Shown here: in pieces, positions 1 through 5,838 of the stretch | Numbering within the stretch: position 1 is the first letter of the stretch | How the letters are laid out: each line of letters begins with the position of its first letter | Assembly (NCBI GenBank): GCA_913009915.1 | Contig: CAJVYZ010000154.1 | Coordinates: 1-6,835, forward strand | Origin: an uncultured Gemmatimonadota bacterium | GTDB lineage: Bacteria; Gemmatimonadota; Gemmatimonadetes; Gemmatimonadales; GWC2-71-9 | DNA length: 6,835 nucleotides | Direction: 5' to 3' | Translations under genes and position numbers: made by a program | The notes under the pieces: model-generated | Told to the model about the DNA's origin: nothing | The model's input: the letters and a program-made list of their open reading frames with translations, nothing else | Database searches by the model: none

Positions 1-79
1 AATCGGTATGCTCGTACTAGTTTCGTATTTTTTGTTTTTTGTTTTTTCTTCTTTTTTTTTTTTCGTGTTTTTTTTTTTT
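1..79. other. Non-biological T-rich read-through sequence
   Basis: The stretch is dominated by long T runs broken by single C or G bases and directly precedes a sequencing adapter. Read on the opposite strand it is adapter followed by poly-A with scattered errors, which is what a short-insert Illumina read gives when it runs past the end of the adapter. It should be trimmed, and the plus-strand open frame that starts at 39 inside it is not a gene. Confidence 0.93.
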
Positions 80-137
80 AATGATACGGCGACCACCGAG
101 ATCTACACTCTTTCCCTACACGACGCTCTTCCGATCT
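80..137. other. Illumina P5 / TruSeq universal adapter (contamination)
   Basis: The segment begins AATGATACGGCGACCACCGA and ends CTCTTCCGATCT. I recognise this as the complete 58-base P5 flow-cell oligo plus read-1 primer site. Natural DNA starts at 138. Translated on the minus strand, the adapter yields the tail RSEERRVGKECRSRW..., and on the plus strand the peptide MIRRPPRSTLFPYTTLF..., both familiar artefact peptides in public protein sets. The gene on the minus strand is therefore cut at 138 rather than ending at its apparent stop at 78. Confidence 0.99.
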
Positions 138-983
138 GTTGGTGTGACTGAAATCCTTGTGGGGCTTGGGTCGGAGATTGGGGACGAATTGCTGCACCGA
201 GCCAAGGCGCTTGCCGTGGGGACCGGGCAACTCAATGACCCGCACCTCCACGGCATTCGGGTCAATCAGCCGACCGATTTTGTAAGCCACTTCATCCCCA
301 TGCGCCCGAAAATCCTCGGACACCGGTTTGAATAACCACTCGCGGCCCTGCTCGTCGCTGTAAATGAATTTTGTGTGAGCCCCACCAAGATCGGTGGCAT
401 CTTTCACGAATGTCAGCTTTGGCGGGTTCTTTTTCCAAGCTTCGTCTGTCTCGGTGAATGCCAGGGTTTTCTTAGGTGCGGGTGGAGTCGTGGGTGACAG
501 TGTGGGAGAGGCCGCCGGTTTCGGCTTGGCGGTCTTTTTCTTTTTCGGCTTTGGACTTGGGGGAACGGGCTGTGCGGCGGGTGGCGGCGTCGAGGTTTTC
601 GGCGCACCATGCAGAGGTTTCTTGGCCTTGAGCGCTTTCTCAATGGCGGGCAACTCGGCCTGAACCTTGGCAGAGCCGTGCTTTAGTACCCAGCCCTTAT
701 ACTTTTTGAAAACCGAAAGCTGGGCCTCGTGGACCTCTTCCGGTGTACTGGCCATGAGTTGCGCCTGCAACTCCCCGGTGTTGGCCCATTGGTACCATTT
801 GACACCCGCCTGCTTGGCGAACTTCTTCAACGGCGCAGAGCCGATAGCCTTAATCTTCTCCTCATGCTCGGTCTGCTTGGCCGCAATCTGTTTGCTCAGG
901 GCTTCGAAATCCGCTGTCGGTAAAATCTTTTCCGACTTGGCAAGCCCCTCCATGGCGGCTTCCATCTGCTGATGGTAGTGGGG
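138..983 (-). other. Unrelated C-terminal segment: helical linker, Pro/Lys-rich spacer, phage-protein-like domain
   Basis: This is the part of the frame after the Fe-S module. It starts with charged helical sequence (MEAAMEGLAKSEKI onward) and a block around LKKFAKQAGVKWYQWANTGE. It then passes through a low-complexity spacer rich in Pro, Lys and Ala (PSPKPKKKKTAKPKP). Near the adapter comes a folded-looking segment with GGAHTKFIYSDEQGREWLFK and EVAYKIGRLIDP. The WLFKP-type motif, followed by an 'AxxIxRLxDP' helix, recalls a domain I associate with large phage structural or head-morphogenesis proteins, and distantly with the N-lobe of HipA/PI-kinase-like folds. That likeness comes from memory and is weak. 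It has no functional link to electron transfer. It is incomplete at the adapter, so the natural C-terminus is not seen. Confidence 0.5.
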
Positions 984-1352
984 AATGTCCTCGGGATTGG
1001 TGAAGATCGCGTCGTAGGGGCACGCGGCGATACACGCCTTGCAGCCGATGCAAATGGACTTGTCGAAGTCGACGATGCCGTCGCGCCTCTGGTGCATGGC
1101 GGCAGTGGGACACGCCGCCACACACGGGGGATCGTCGCACTGGTTACAGCGGGTGACCTGAAACGCCCGCCGCGCATTGGGAAAGACGCCTAGGTCGACG
1201 TACTTGACGTACGTCCGGGTAACGGAAAGCGGGACTTCGTTTTCGGATTTGCAGGCAGTAGTGCAGGCGTGGCACCCGATACACCGGGTCTGGTCGATGA
1301 CCTTTGCCCACAGCGGCTGCCGGTCCAGTTCCGGGCGAACGGCCAAGCCCAT
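138..1352 (-). CDS. 4Fe-4S ferredoxin-type electron-transfer protein, truncated and joined in frame to an unrelated phage-like sequence
   Basis: The N-terminal ~122 residues (about 987-1352) resemble the NrfC/DmsB/HybA-type polyferredoxin subunits that pass electrons between a membrane quinone module and a catalytic partner. Three cysteine groups are visible: C24-x2-C27-x2-C30-x3-C34 (CIGCHACTTAC), C69-x2-C72-x4-C77-x3-C81 (CNQCDDPPCVAAC) and C101-x2-C104-x2-C107-x3-C111 (CIGCKACIAAC). Relatives go on after the CPYDAIF-NPED motif to a fourth group needed to complete the clusters. Here that part is missing, and from about 984 the frame continues into a Lys/Pro/Ala-rich sequence unrelated to ferredoxins. 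There is no twin-arginine signal, so a cytoplasmic location is likely. I chose the ATG at 1352 over the one at 1373 because GAAGGGAG lies 9 bases before it. The open frame runs on through the adapter to a stop at 78, so the true 3' end is unknown. The Fe-S assignment is firm, but the fusion is doubtful. Confidence 0.82.
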
Positions 1353-1361
1353 ACGCGATGG

Positions 1362-1369
1362 CTCCCTTC
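1362..1369 (-). promoter_or_regulatory. Ribosome binding site for the 4Fe-4S protein
   Basis: On the minus strand GAAGGGAG lies 9 bases before the ATG at 1352. The alternative ATG at 1373 has only a GAGG directly against it, which is too close to work. This decides the start in favour of 1352. Confidence 0.6.
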
Positions 1370-1386
1370 CCATCCCTCAGCGCCAC

Positions 1387-1409
1387 AGGGTCCGGCGTGG
1401 CCGGACCCT
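1387..1409 (-). terminator. Perfect 9-bp hairpin between dsrE2-like gene and 4Fe-4S gene
   Basis: AGGGTCCGG and CCGGACCCT form a perfect stem around a 5-base loop (CGTGG on the plus strand). It lies about 30 bases past the stop of the DsrE2-like gene and about 35 bases before the Fe-S start. No T run follows it on the minus strand, so it is a poor intrinsic terminator. It may instead protect the end of the upstream message, or partly terminate and so set unequal expression within the operon. Confidence 0.4.
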
Positions 1410-1438
1410 CCGATTCTTATCGAGTTCGTCGAGACCGC

Positions 1439-1875
1439 TTAAATGAACAACGACATGTCCGCATCGACGGCGTACTCCGTGAACGCCCCTGCGCCGCATA
1501 CGGTCTGGACCCCATCGATGAACTCGTCCGCCTTGTAGCCGAACACCTCGATGGTCATGGCACAGGAGAACAACTTGACGTCCATGTCCACGGCGATCTC
1601 GAGGAGTTCTTCGATCGACGCCACCCCGTGGTCCTTGAACATCTTCTTCATGACCGCGGTGCCCATGCTGGTCATGCCGGGGAGAGCTCCTATGATGTTG
1701 GGAACCGACATCGGCATGGCCGGATTCCCCAGGGGCGCCACCTTGAGGTGCTTGTACTTCTTCTTGTGGATGATGTTCAATCCGTAGAACGTGAAGAAGA
1801 TTCCGACCTCCCACCCCCCAGCGCCGCTGCCGTCGTGGCCAGGCTGAGCGGCGGGTAGGCCCAGTCGAGCGTTCC
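1439..1875 (-). pseudogene. DsrE2-like sulfur-trafficking protein, frameshifted and lacking its own start
   Basis: The sequence from GTLDWAYPPLSLATTAAALG through WEVGIFFTFYGLN, NIIGALPGMTSM and the end ADMSLFI matches the DsrE/DsrF/DsrH-like (DsrE2) family. These are small cytoplasmic proteins that accept or hand on persulfide sulfur. The cysteine in KLFSCAMTIEVFGYKADEF sits where the family's active cysteine is expected. The reading frame is broken. GTLDWAYPP and WEVGIFF are in different frames, separated at a run of six G (minus strand; C run at 1814-1819), and one extra G would join them. No start codon in frame precedes GTLDW; the DsrE-like fragment runs straight into it. With the G restored, roughly 145 residues remain, close to a full DsrE2 without its first strand. 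The lesions may be sequencing or assembly errors rather than true gene decay. Confidence 0.75.
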
Positions 1876-2063
1876 TCCCCATCGTGCTTGGGCACGATCA
1901 ACTTCTCCGCCACACCCTTCTCGAGCAGTTGTGGGCCGTTGACCGTGAAGTAGATGCCGACTTCGACGTCCATGGCCGCGGCGGTCGAGGCGAGATAGAT
2001 GGGTGTCGCCGACCGCTCCGGGGTATTGACGCCCCCGGTGTGTACGTAGAGGATCGAACTCAT
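1876..2063 (-). pseudogene. DsrE-like protein, N-terminal half only
   Basis: It opens with MSSILYVHTGGVNTPERS, then STAAAMDVEVGIYFTVNGPQ and KGVAEKL. This is the first half of a ~115-120-residue DsrE-family protein of the kind found beside TusA in sulfur-relay operons. The start is well supported: GGAGAG lies about 5 bases before the ATG at 2063, and tusA ends 14 bases upstream, so the two would be co-transcribed. After KLIVPKHDGEERS the family sequence stops and the DsrE2-like sequence begins in another frame. The second half, which should contain the cysteine region, is absent. The two families share a strand-helix pattern (AAAMDVEVGIYFTV against AAALGxWEVGIFFTF), so a collapse between paralogous genes is plausible. 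Left as read, the frame runs on as nonsense to a stop near 1377. Confidence 0.7.
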
Positions 2064-2077
2064 GGTCTCTCCAAATG

Positions 2078-2320
2078 TCAGGCGGTCTTGCGGAGCCAGA
2101 ACTTGAAGACCTTGTCTTCCTCGCTCTGCTGGATGAGTTCGTTGCCGGTGCGCTTCTTCCACGCTTCGATGTCGGGCCGGGAGCCCGGGTCAGTCGCTAT
2201 GAGGAACAGCACCTGCCCCTGTTCCAGTGTCTTGAACGCCAGGGACAGTTTGACGATGGGGAGCGGGCACAGTATGCCCTTGCAGTCCAACGTTTGATCG
2301 ACAGGCATTTCGGTCGCCAT
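2078..2320 (-). CDS. TusA-family sulfurtransferase (sulfur carrier)
   Basis: This is an 80-residue complete TusA/SirA-like protein, the usual size for the family. TusA proteins carry sulfur as a cysteine persulfide in the cytoplasm and pass it to partners such as DsrE proteins, for tRNA thiolation or, in sulfur oxidisers, for dissimilatory sulfur metabolism. The family signature is present near the N-terminus, LDCKGILCPLPIVKLS, with the persulfide cysteine expected at C18 of the CPxP motif. A second cysteine at C13 is not the usual catalytic one. The C-terminal strand-helix pattern (FLIATDPGSRPDIEAW, then FKFWLRK) also fits. The start ATG follows GGCGAGGGTAACC, a fair ribosome site. The gene lies downstream of an ArsR-type gene and 14 bases before the DsrE-like fragment, which supports a role in sulfur relay with these neighbours rather than tRNA modification. 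The assignment is confident, but the pathway is an inference. Confidence 0.93.
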   Translation of the reverse strand: MATEMPVDQTLDCKGILCPLPIVKLSLAFKTLEQGQVLFLIATDPGSRPDIEAWKKRTGNELIQQSEEDKVFKFWLRKTA

Positions 2321-2377
2321 GGTTACCCTCGCCCGGGGTGATGTCGGTGTGAGATCGCTCGATGCCCACTACTCAGC

Positions 2378-2399
2378 AGAATAGTGATATGGCAATTCT
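2378..2399. promoter_or_regulatory. Candidate operator: AT-rich imperfect palindrome upstream of tusA
   Basis: AGAATAGTGATATGGCAATTCT reads as an imperfect inverted repeat: the outer AGAAT/ATTCT arms match fully, and 8 of 11 pairs match overall. It lies about 58 bases before the tusA start, in the 128-base gap after the ArsR-type gene. ArsR-family repressors bind AT-rich imperfect palindromes of about this size. I see no clear -35/-10 pair, so the promoter is not placed. This is a proposal from symmetry and position only. Confidence 0.3.
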
Positions 2400-2448
2400 T
2401 GCGTATCCTAGCCGCTACATTACACCCGAGGACGCAGAGCGCCAGTCG

Positions 2449-2688
2449 CTAGAATTCGGCGTCGCACTTGCGGATGCAATCGAGAATGAACGATACCTTT
2501 GGTTCCGTGATGCGATAGAAAACGTTGGCGCCGTCACGGCGGCAGTCGACGATGCCGCGGCCGCGCATGGTACCCAGTTGCTGTGATACGGCCGCCTGCG
2601 AGACGCCCGAGTATTCTTGCAGTTCGCTGACCGACATCTCACCGGCCTCGAGGGTCTCGAGCAGGCGCAGTCGCTGTTTCCGCAACCC
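2449..2688 (-). CDS. ArsR-family winged-helix regulator, missing its N-terminus
   Basis: The readable part begins around QRLRLLETLEAGEMSVSELQ and continues with the recognition helix GVSQAAVSQQLGTMRGRGI and the wing CRRDGANVFYRITEP, ending ILDCIRKCDAEF and a TAG. This is the classic helix-turn-helix plus beta-wing of ArsR repressors, which are dimeric, cytoplasmic and usually control an adjacent operon. The metal-binding CxC of the ArsR/SmtB alpha-3 helix is absent (ELQEYSG there). Cysteines occur in the wing strand and C-terminal helix, so a thiol or persulfide sensor is possible but unproven. The first ~20-25 residues and the start codon are missing: before about 2673-2690 the frame is antisense to the porin gene. 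Its place just upstream of tusA suggests it controls the sulfur cassette. Confidence 0.8.
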   Translation of the reverse strand, partial: GLRKQRLRLLETLEAGEMSVSELQEYSGVSQAAVSQQLGTMRGRGIVDCRRDGANVFYRITEPKVSFILDCIRKCDAEF

Positions 2689-3571
2689 AACGGATTCGGC
2701 CAGGTGTTCAGCAATTACTCGTTGTTGGATGTCACCCCATCCGTTGCTTGGGCTGCCATGGATAAGTTGTGGCTCGGTGCGTCCTTCAAGTTCGCATGGG
2801 CGGCGTTGACCATCATTCCGGCACCGGTGGGTGCACCCGATTTCGATCCGGGTACCGGGACAGCGTACTTCCCGCAGGCTGGAGCATCCGACGGCGCCTT
2901 CGGTTGGGGGTTCAGTGGCGGACTGCTGTACCACGTCAACAACATGATCGCTCTGGGAGGCTCGTACACCACCGAGCAACAGTTCAGTTCCTTCCAGTGG
3001 AACTCGACCCACGCCAATCCCAACCTGGCCAATTTCGGCGAGCCGCGGACCATCGAGTTCAAGATGAACGTGCCTGCCGTGGCCGGCGCCGGTATCGCCG
3101 TGCAGGCGCTACCGAGTCTGCTGCTGACCGGCGACTTCGAGTACTATTCCTTTGAGGACACCGAGGGCTTCAAAGTACCGTCGACCGGCCCATTCAATCC
3201 GGACGGTTCGGTAGCCGGATTTGCCTGGACGAACATCTATTCGATCGCTACCGGACTCAAGTTCGACGTGTCGCCGCTCGTCGCACTGTACGGCGGCTAC
3301 AACTATTCCCAGAATCCAGTCCCGGACCAATAGGCCATGCTCAACGTACCAGCACCGGCCATCGTTCAGAACCACGCCACGGTCGGCCTGGGCATCCGCC
3401 CGACGCGCCACCTGGAGATCACCGTGGGATACTACCGGGCGTTTGAGAACAGCGGCACGGGACCGATCTACGGACCGACCGGCCCGATCCCCGGCTCAAG
3501 CGTGACCAACACTTATGTAGGAGGATTCGTTCCAGTTGATGTTCTCCTACGGGTCGCGCGGACAGATCTAG
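2689..3571 (+). pseudogene. FadL/OmpP1/TodX-family outer-membrane transporter, 5'-truncated, with amber codon and frameshift
   Basis: Translation from NGFGQVFSNYSLLDVTPSVA onward gives alternating beta-strands typical of FadL-type barrels. These import hydrophobic compounds such as long-chain fatty acids or aromatics across the outer membrane. Visible strands include KLWLGASFKFAW, WGFSGGLLYHVN, MIALGGSYTTEQQF, SLLLTGDFEYYSF, PLVALYGGYNYSQNP and HLEITVGYYRAF. The signal peptide, the N-terminal plug helix and the early strands are missing, since the sequence before 2689 belongs to the antisense ArsR gene. A TAG at 3331-3333 interrupts the frame, but the same frame continues as good barrel sequence (CAG to TAG would need one base change). 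Near 3526-3533 the frame slips: one base removed gives FVQLMFSYGSRGQI and a stop at 3569-3571, a credible final strand. About 294 codons remain of a usual 400-450. Confidence 0.78.
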
Positions 3572-3607
3572 TTGGTGCGTAGGGCGTAGTGAACGGCGGA
3601 ATAGACG

Positions 3608-3641
3608 AGAGTCGGAGGTCAGACTGGCCTCCGGCTCTTTG
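3608..3641 (+). terminator. Strong rho-independent terminator after the porin gene
   Basis: AGAGTCGGAGG and CCTCCGGCTCT form an 11-pair stem with one T-G wobble and a 9-base loop (3619-3627), followed by TTTGT. It lies about 37 bases past the restored porin stop at 3571, so it supports the corrected C-terminal frame. It also separates the porin from the SulP gene at 3728. The rest of the 3583-3727 gap shows no gene and no clear promoter. Confidence 0.75.
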
Positions 3642-3727
3642 TCTGGCAAGGACTGGCGCGCAATCAACCAGCGCACGACGTTATCTTTCCGTCATACCCC
3701 CTCCACACCAGACCGGGAGATTTAGGC

Positions 3728-5230
3728 GTGAGCCTGAAAGCTGGAGACATCGTCGCCGCCTTCAGCGTGGCCCTCGCCCTCATCCCCCAGGCGGTGGCCT
3801 ATGCGGCGCTGGCCGGCGTTCCCGCACGGCACGGCCTCTATGCCGCCGGCCTCCCACTCATTGCCGCCGCCTTCTTCGCCTCCTCGCGATATCTGCAGAC
3901 CGGACCGGTGGCGATTACCAGTATTCTTACCTTCGGGGCGCTCGCCACGATCGCCACGCCGGAGACGAGCCACTACGCCGCTCTCGCCGCGCTTCTGGCC
4001 CTCATGGTCGGGGTGGGGCGTGTTGCCTTCGGCCTCATGCGCGGTGGTTGGATCAGCTATCTCATGTCCCAGCCGGTCATGTTGGGATTCACCTCGGCGG
4101 CGGCGCTGCTCATCGTGATATCACAGCTCCCCGCGGCCCTCGGCGTGCAGCCGCCCGATGGGGGTATTCTGGCCGATGCATGGTGGAGCCTTAGTACCGT
4201 CGGCGCCTGGGAACCCGCGTCAATCGGATTGAGCCTAGCGACCGTGGCCATCATCTTTGGTGGACGGCGCATGCACCGGCTGTTCCCTGGCATTCTGGTG
4301 GCCGTGGCCGTCGGAGTCACCTACAGCGTCTTTGCGGGATACACCGGACGAACGGTCGGAACACTGCCGACGTCGCTGCCGCCGTTGTCCCTGGCCCTGC
4401 CGTGGGCCAGCTTCCCGGTGCTGCTCGTTCCGGCGTTCATCATCGCCTTCGTCGGTTTTGCGGAACCGACTGCGATCGCGCGCACTTTCGCCGCCCAGGA
4501 CCGAGAGCGCTGGAATCCAACGCGCGAGCTTCTCAGCCAGGGCGTCGCCAACGTGGTGAGCGGGCTCAGTGGCGGAATGCCTGTCGGTGGGTCGTTTGCC
4601 CGGAGCGCCATCAACCGCACGGCCGGCGGCCGCACCCGGTGGAGCGGAGCGATCACCGGGGTCATCATCCTGGCCTTTCTCCCGTTCGCCAACGTCCTGG
4701 CGCCCCTCCCCCGTGCGGTCCTTGCGGCCATCGTCATCACCGCGGTCACCCAACTGATCACCATCAAGAAGTTATTCAGTGTCGTACGCACCACCCGACC
4801 CCAAGCCATCGTGGCATGGGTGACGGCAGGGGCCACGATATGGTTTGCGCCCCACGTCGAACGTGCCGTGATCCTCGGCGTGGTTCTGTCGATCCTGCTA
4901 CATGTCTGGCGGGAACTACCTGTCGAGGTCCGCTCGTGGTTCGAGGCTGACACCCTCCACCTGGAACCCATGGGTGTACTGTTCTTCGCCTCCGCCCCCG
5001 CCCTCGACGACGCGTTCCTCAACGCCATGGCCGCGCACCCGGACGCCACTCACATGACGTTGCATCTCGAGAAACTCGGGCGCATTGACTACACCGGAGC
5101 CTTGGCCGTCAAGTCGCTCATCGAGGAAGCCGAGCAGGCGGGGTTGACCGTCGACATCAGCGGAGTGCCGCCACATGCTCGCCGCATCATGAAGGGAGTG
5201 GTGGGCGAGGAGGTGACTGAGGAGGCCTAA
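3728..5230 (+). CDS. SulP-family anion transporter with C-terminal STAS domain
   Basis: This 500-residue inner-membrane protein matches the SulP (SLC26-like) family, which moves sulfate, bicarbonate or other anions, often by proton or sodium symport. Family marks occur in order: ALIPQAVAYAALAGVP (residues 17-32), the half-helix LQTGPVAITSILTFGAL (56-72), FVGFAEPTAIARTFA (241-255) and GGMPVGGSFARSAINRTAG (282-300). Many hydrophobic helices span 8-395. A short STAS domain follows from about 400, with LGRIDYTGALAVKSLIEEAE as its phospho-site-like helix start. The start is GTG with GGGAGA seven bases upstream. No upstream ATG is available, and the N-terminus is a little shorter than most relatives. 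The substrate cannot be told from sequence. Sulfate would suit the sulfur genes nearby, but the gene is on the other strand behind a terminator, so the link is weak. Confidence 0.93.
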   Translation: MSLKAGDIVAAFSVALALIPQAVAYAALAGVPARHGLYAAGLPLIAAAFFASSRYLQTGPVAITSILTFGALATIATPETSHYAALAALLALMVGVGRVAFGLMRGGWISYLMSQPVMLGFTSAAALLIVISQLPAALGVQPPDGGILADAWWSLSTVGAWEPASIGLSLATVAIIFGGRRMHRLFPGILVAVAVGVTYSVFAGYTGRTVGTLPTSLPPLSLALPWASFPVLLVPAFIIAFVGFAEPTAIARTFAAQDRERWNPTRELLSQGVANVVSGLSGGMPVGGSFARSAINRTAGGRTRWSGAITGVIILAFLPFANVLAPLPRAVLAAIVITAVTQLITIKKLFSVVRTTRPQAIVAWVTAGATIWFAPHVERAVILGVVLSILLHVWRELPVEVRSWFEADTLHLEPMGVLFFASAPALDDAFLNAMAAHPDATHMTLHLEKLGRIDYTGALAVKSLIEEAEQAGLTVDISGVPPHARRIMKGVVGEEVTEEA

Positions 5231-5278
5231 GAGGCTAGTACGAACCCTACCACCGGGGGCAGCTCTTAGCCCTCTTTT
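5227..5278 (+). terminator. Likely terminator hairpin in the convergent gap after SulP
   Basis: CTAAGAG (5227-5233, overlapping the SulP stop) pairs perfectly with CTCTTAG (5263-5269). The stem extends by two more pairs past a bulged G, around a long loop. CCCTCTTTT follows, giving an interrupted T tract on the plus strand. It lies between SulP and the convergent cyclophilin gene. The long loop and the C-broken T tract make it weaker than the terminator at 3608. Confidence 0.4.
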
Positions 5279-5301
5279 CCCTCTTTTCCCTCTTTTCCCT
5301 C
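5270..5301. repeat. 9-bp tandem repeat CCCTCTTTT, about 3.6 copies
   Basis: Perfect copies lie at 5270-5278, 5279-5287 and 5288-5296, with a partial CCCTC at 5297-5301. The array fills the 3' gap between the two convergent genes and just touches the cyclophilin stop codon. It looks like simple slippage expansion of a terminator tail and should vary in copy number between strains. Confidence 0.9.
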
Positions 5302-5797
5302 ACCCCCCACCATTCTCCCGCCTCTCCGCCTTTTTTACCACCACCGGCTCCACCGGCACGTCCGAATGCCCCCCGCGATTCCCGGTAGCCACTGCGACAA
5401 TCTTGTCGACCACGTCCATGCCCTCACTCACACGGGCGAAGACCGCGTAGCCGAAATCACGCTCGCCGTGGTCGAGAACGTCATTGTCGTTGACGTTGAT
5501 GAAGAACTGGCAGGTGGCACTGTTGACGTCCGACATACGCGCCATCGACAAGGTACCCCGCTCGTTCTTGAGCCCGTTGTCGGCCTCGTTCTTGATGGGG
5601 TCGCGGGTCGGTTTCTGGTTCATGTCGGCGTCGAAGCCGCCGCCCTGGATCATGAACCCGGGGATGACCCGGTGGAAGATGGTACCGTCGAAGTGACCCG
5701 CGTCGACGTAGGCCAGGAAGTTCTCGACCGTGACCGGCGCCTCGTCGGCGAACAGTTCGATGGTGATGTCCCCATGGGACGTAGAGAAGGTGATCAT
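5300..5797 (-). CDS. Cyclophilin-type peptidyl-prolyl cis-trans isomerase
   Basis: This 165-residue protein is the size of bacterial cytoplasmic cyclophilin PpiB, which speeds proline isomerisation during protein folding. Family residues are clear: [20 protein letters not shown], then [14 protein letters not shown] with catalytic Arg43, Phe48 and Gln51 (equivalents of Arg55, Phe60 and Gln63 in human cyclophilin A), [10 protein letters not shown], and [16 protein letters not shown]. There is no signal peptide, so it acts in the cytoplasm. The C-terminus adds a short charged tail ([11 protein letters not shown]). The ATG at 5797 is the only sensible start, since the sequence matches the family from residue 2. 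Its ribosome site is weak (GTGAGATG). It follows the nitroreductase-fold gene by 41 bases on the same strand and may share its transcript. This is a housekeeping gene and says little about the neighbourhood's role. Confidence 0.95.
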   Translation of the reverse strand: MITFSTSHGDITIELFADEAPVTVENFLAYVDAGHFDGTIFHRVIPGFMIQGGGFDADMNQKPTRDPIKNEADNGLKNERGTLSMARMSDVNSATCQFFINVNDNDVLDHGERDFGYAVFARVSEGMDVVDKIVAVATGNRGGHSDVPVEPVVVKKAERRENGGG

Positions 5798-5838
5798 GAA
5801 TGAGTCATCTCACGGTGAAAGTGGACGGCGCCCGGGTG

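Noticed and set aside
39..335. Plus-strand open frame with a hydrophobic Phe/Leu N-terminus that could look like a signal peptide
   Set aside because: It starts in the T-rich artefact and passes through the adapter. The rest is antisense to the minus-strand gene.
78..1352. A new class of redox-controlled phage or toxin protein (ferredoxin domain plus HipA/phage-like domain)
   Set aside because: The Fe-S module is cut before its last cysteine group and the sequence changes abruptly. With a second abrupt join and adapter in the same window, a chimera is simpler.
1810..1822. Programmed ribosomal frameshift at the G run in the DsrE2-like gene
   Set aside because: A second shift would be needed within 70 bases, and the N-terminal part belongs to a different gene. 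No stimulatory structure is evident.
2449..3012. A 187-residue ArsR protein with a long novel N-terminal domain
   Set aside because: The first ~110 residues are exactly antisense to well-conserved porin beta-strands and have no recognisable fold.
3331..3333. Amber codon as programmed read-through or pyrrolysine
   Set aside because: Nothing nearby suggests recoding. The same gene also has a truncation and a frameshift, so error or decay explains all three.
4235..4753. Long minus-strand frames inside the SulP gene, and similar plus-strand frames over 5366-6279
   Set aside because: They are Arg/Gly/Asp-rich shadows, typical of high-GC genes read in other frames, and show no family features or ribosome sites.
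3728..5230. Functional link between the SulP transporter and the sulfur-carrier cassette
   Set aside because: They are on opposite strands, separated by a broken porin gene, a strong terminator and a suspected chimeric join, so proximity is not good evidence.
5270..5301. Tandem repeat considered as part of a CRISPR array
   Set aside because: Units are 9 bases with no spacers and no cas genes.
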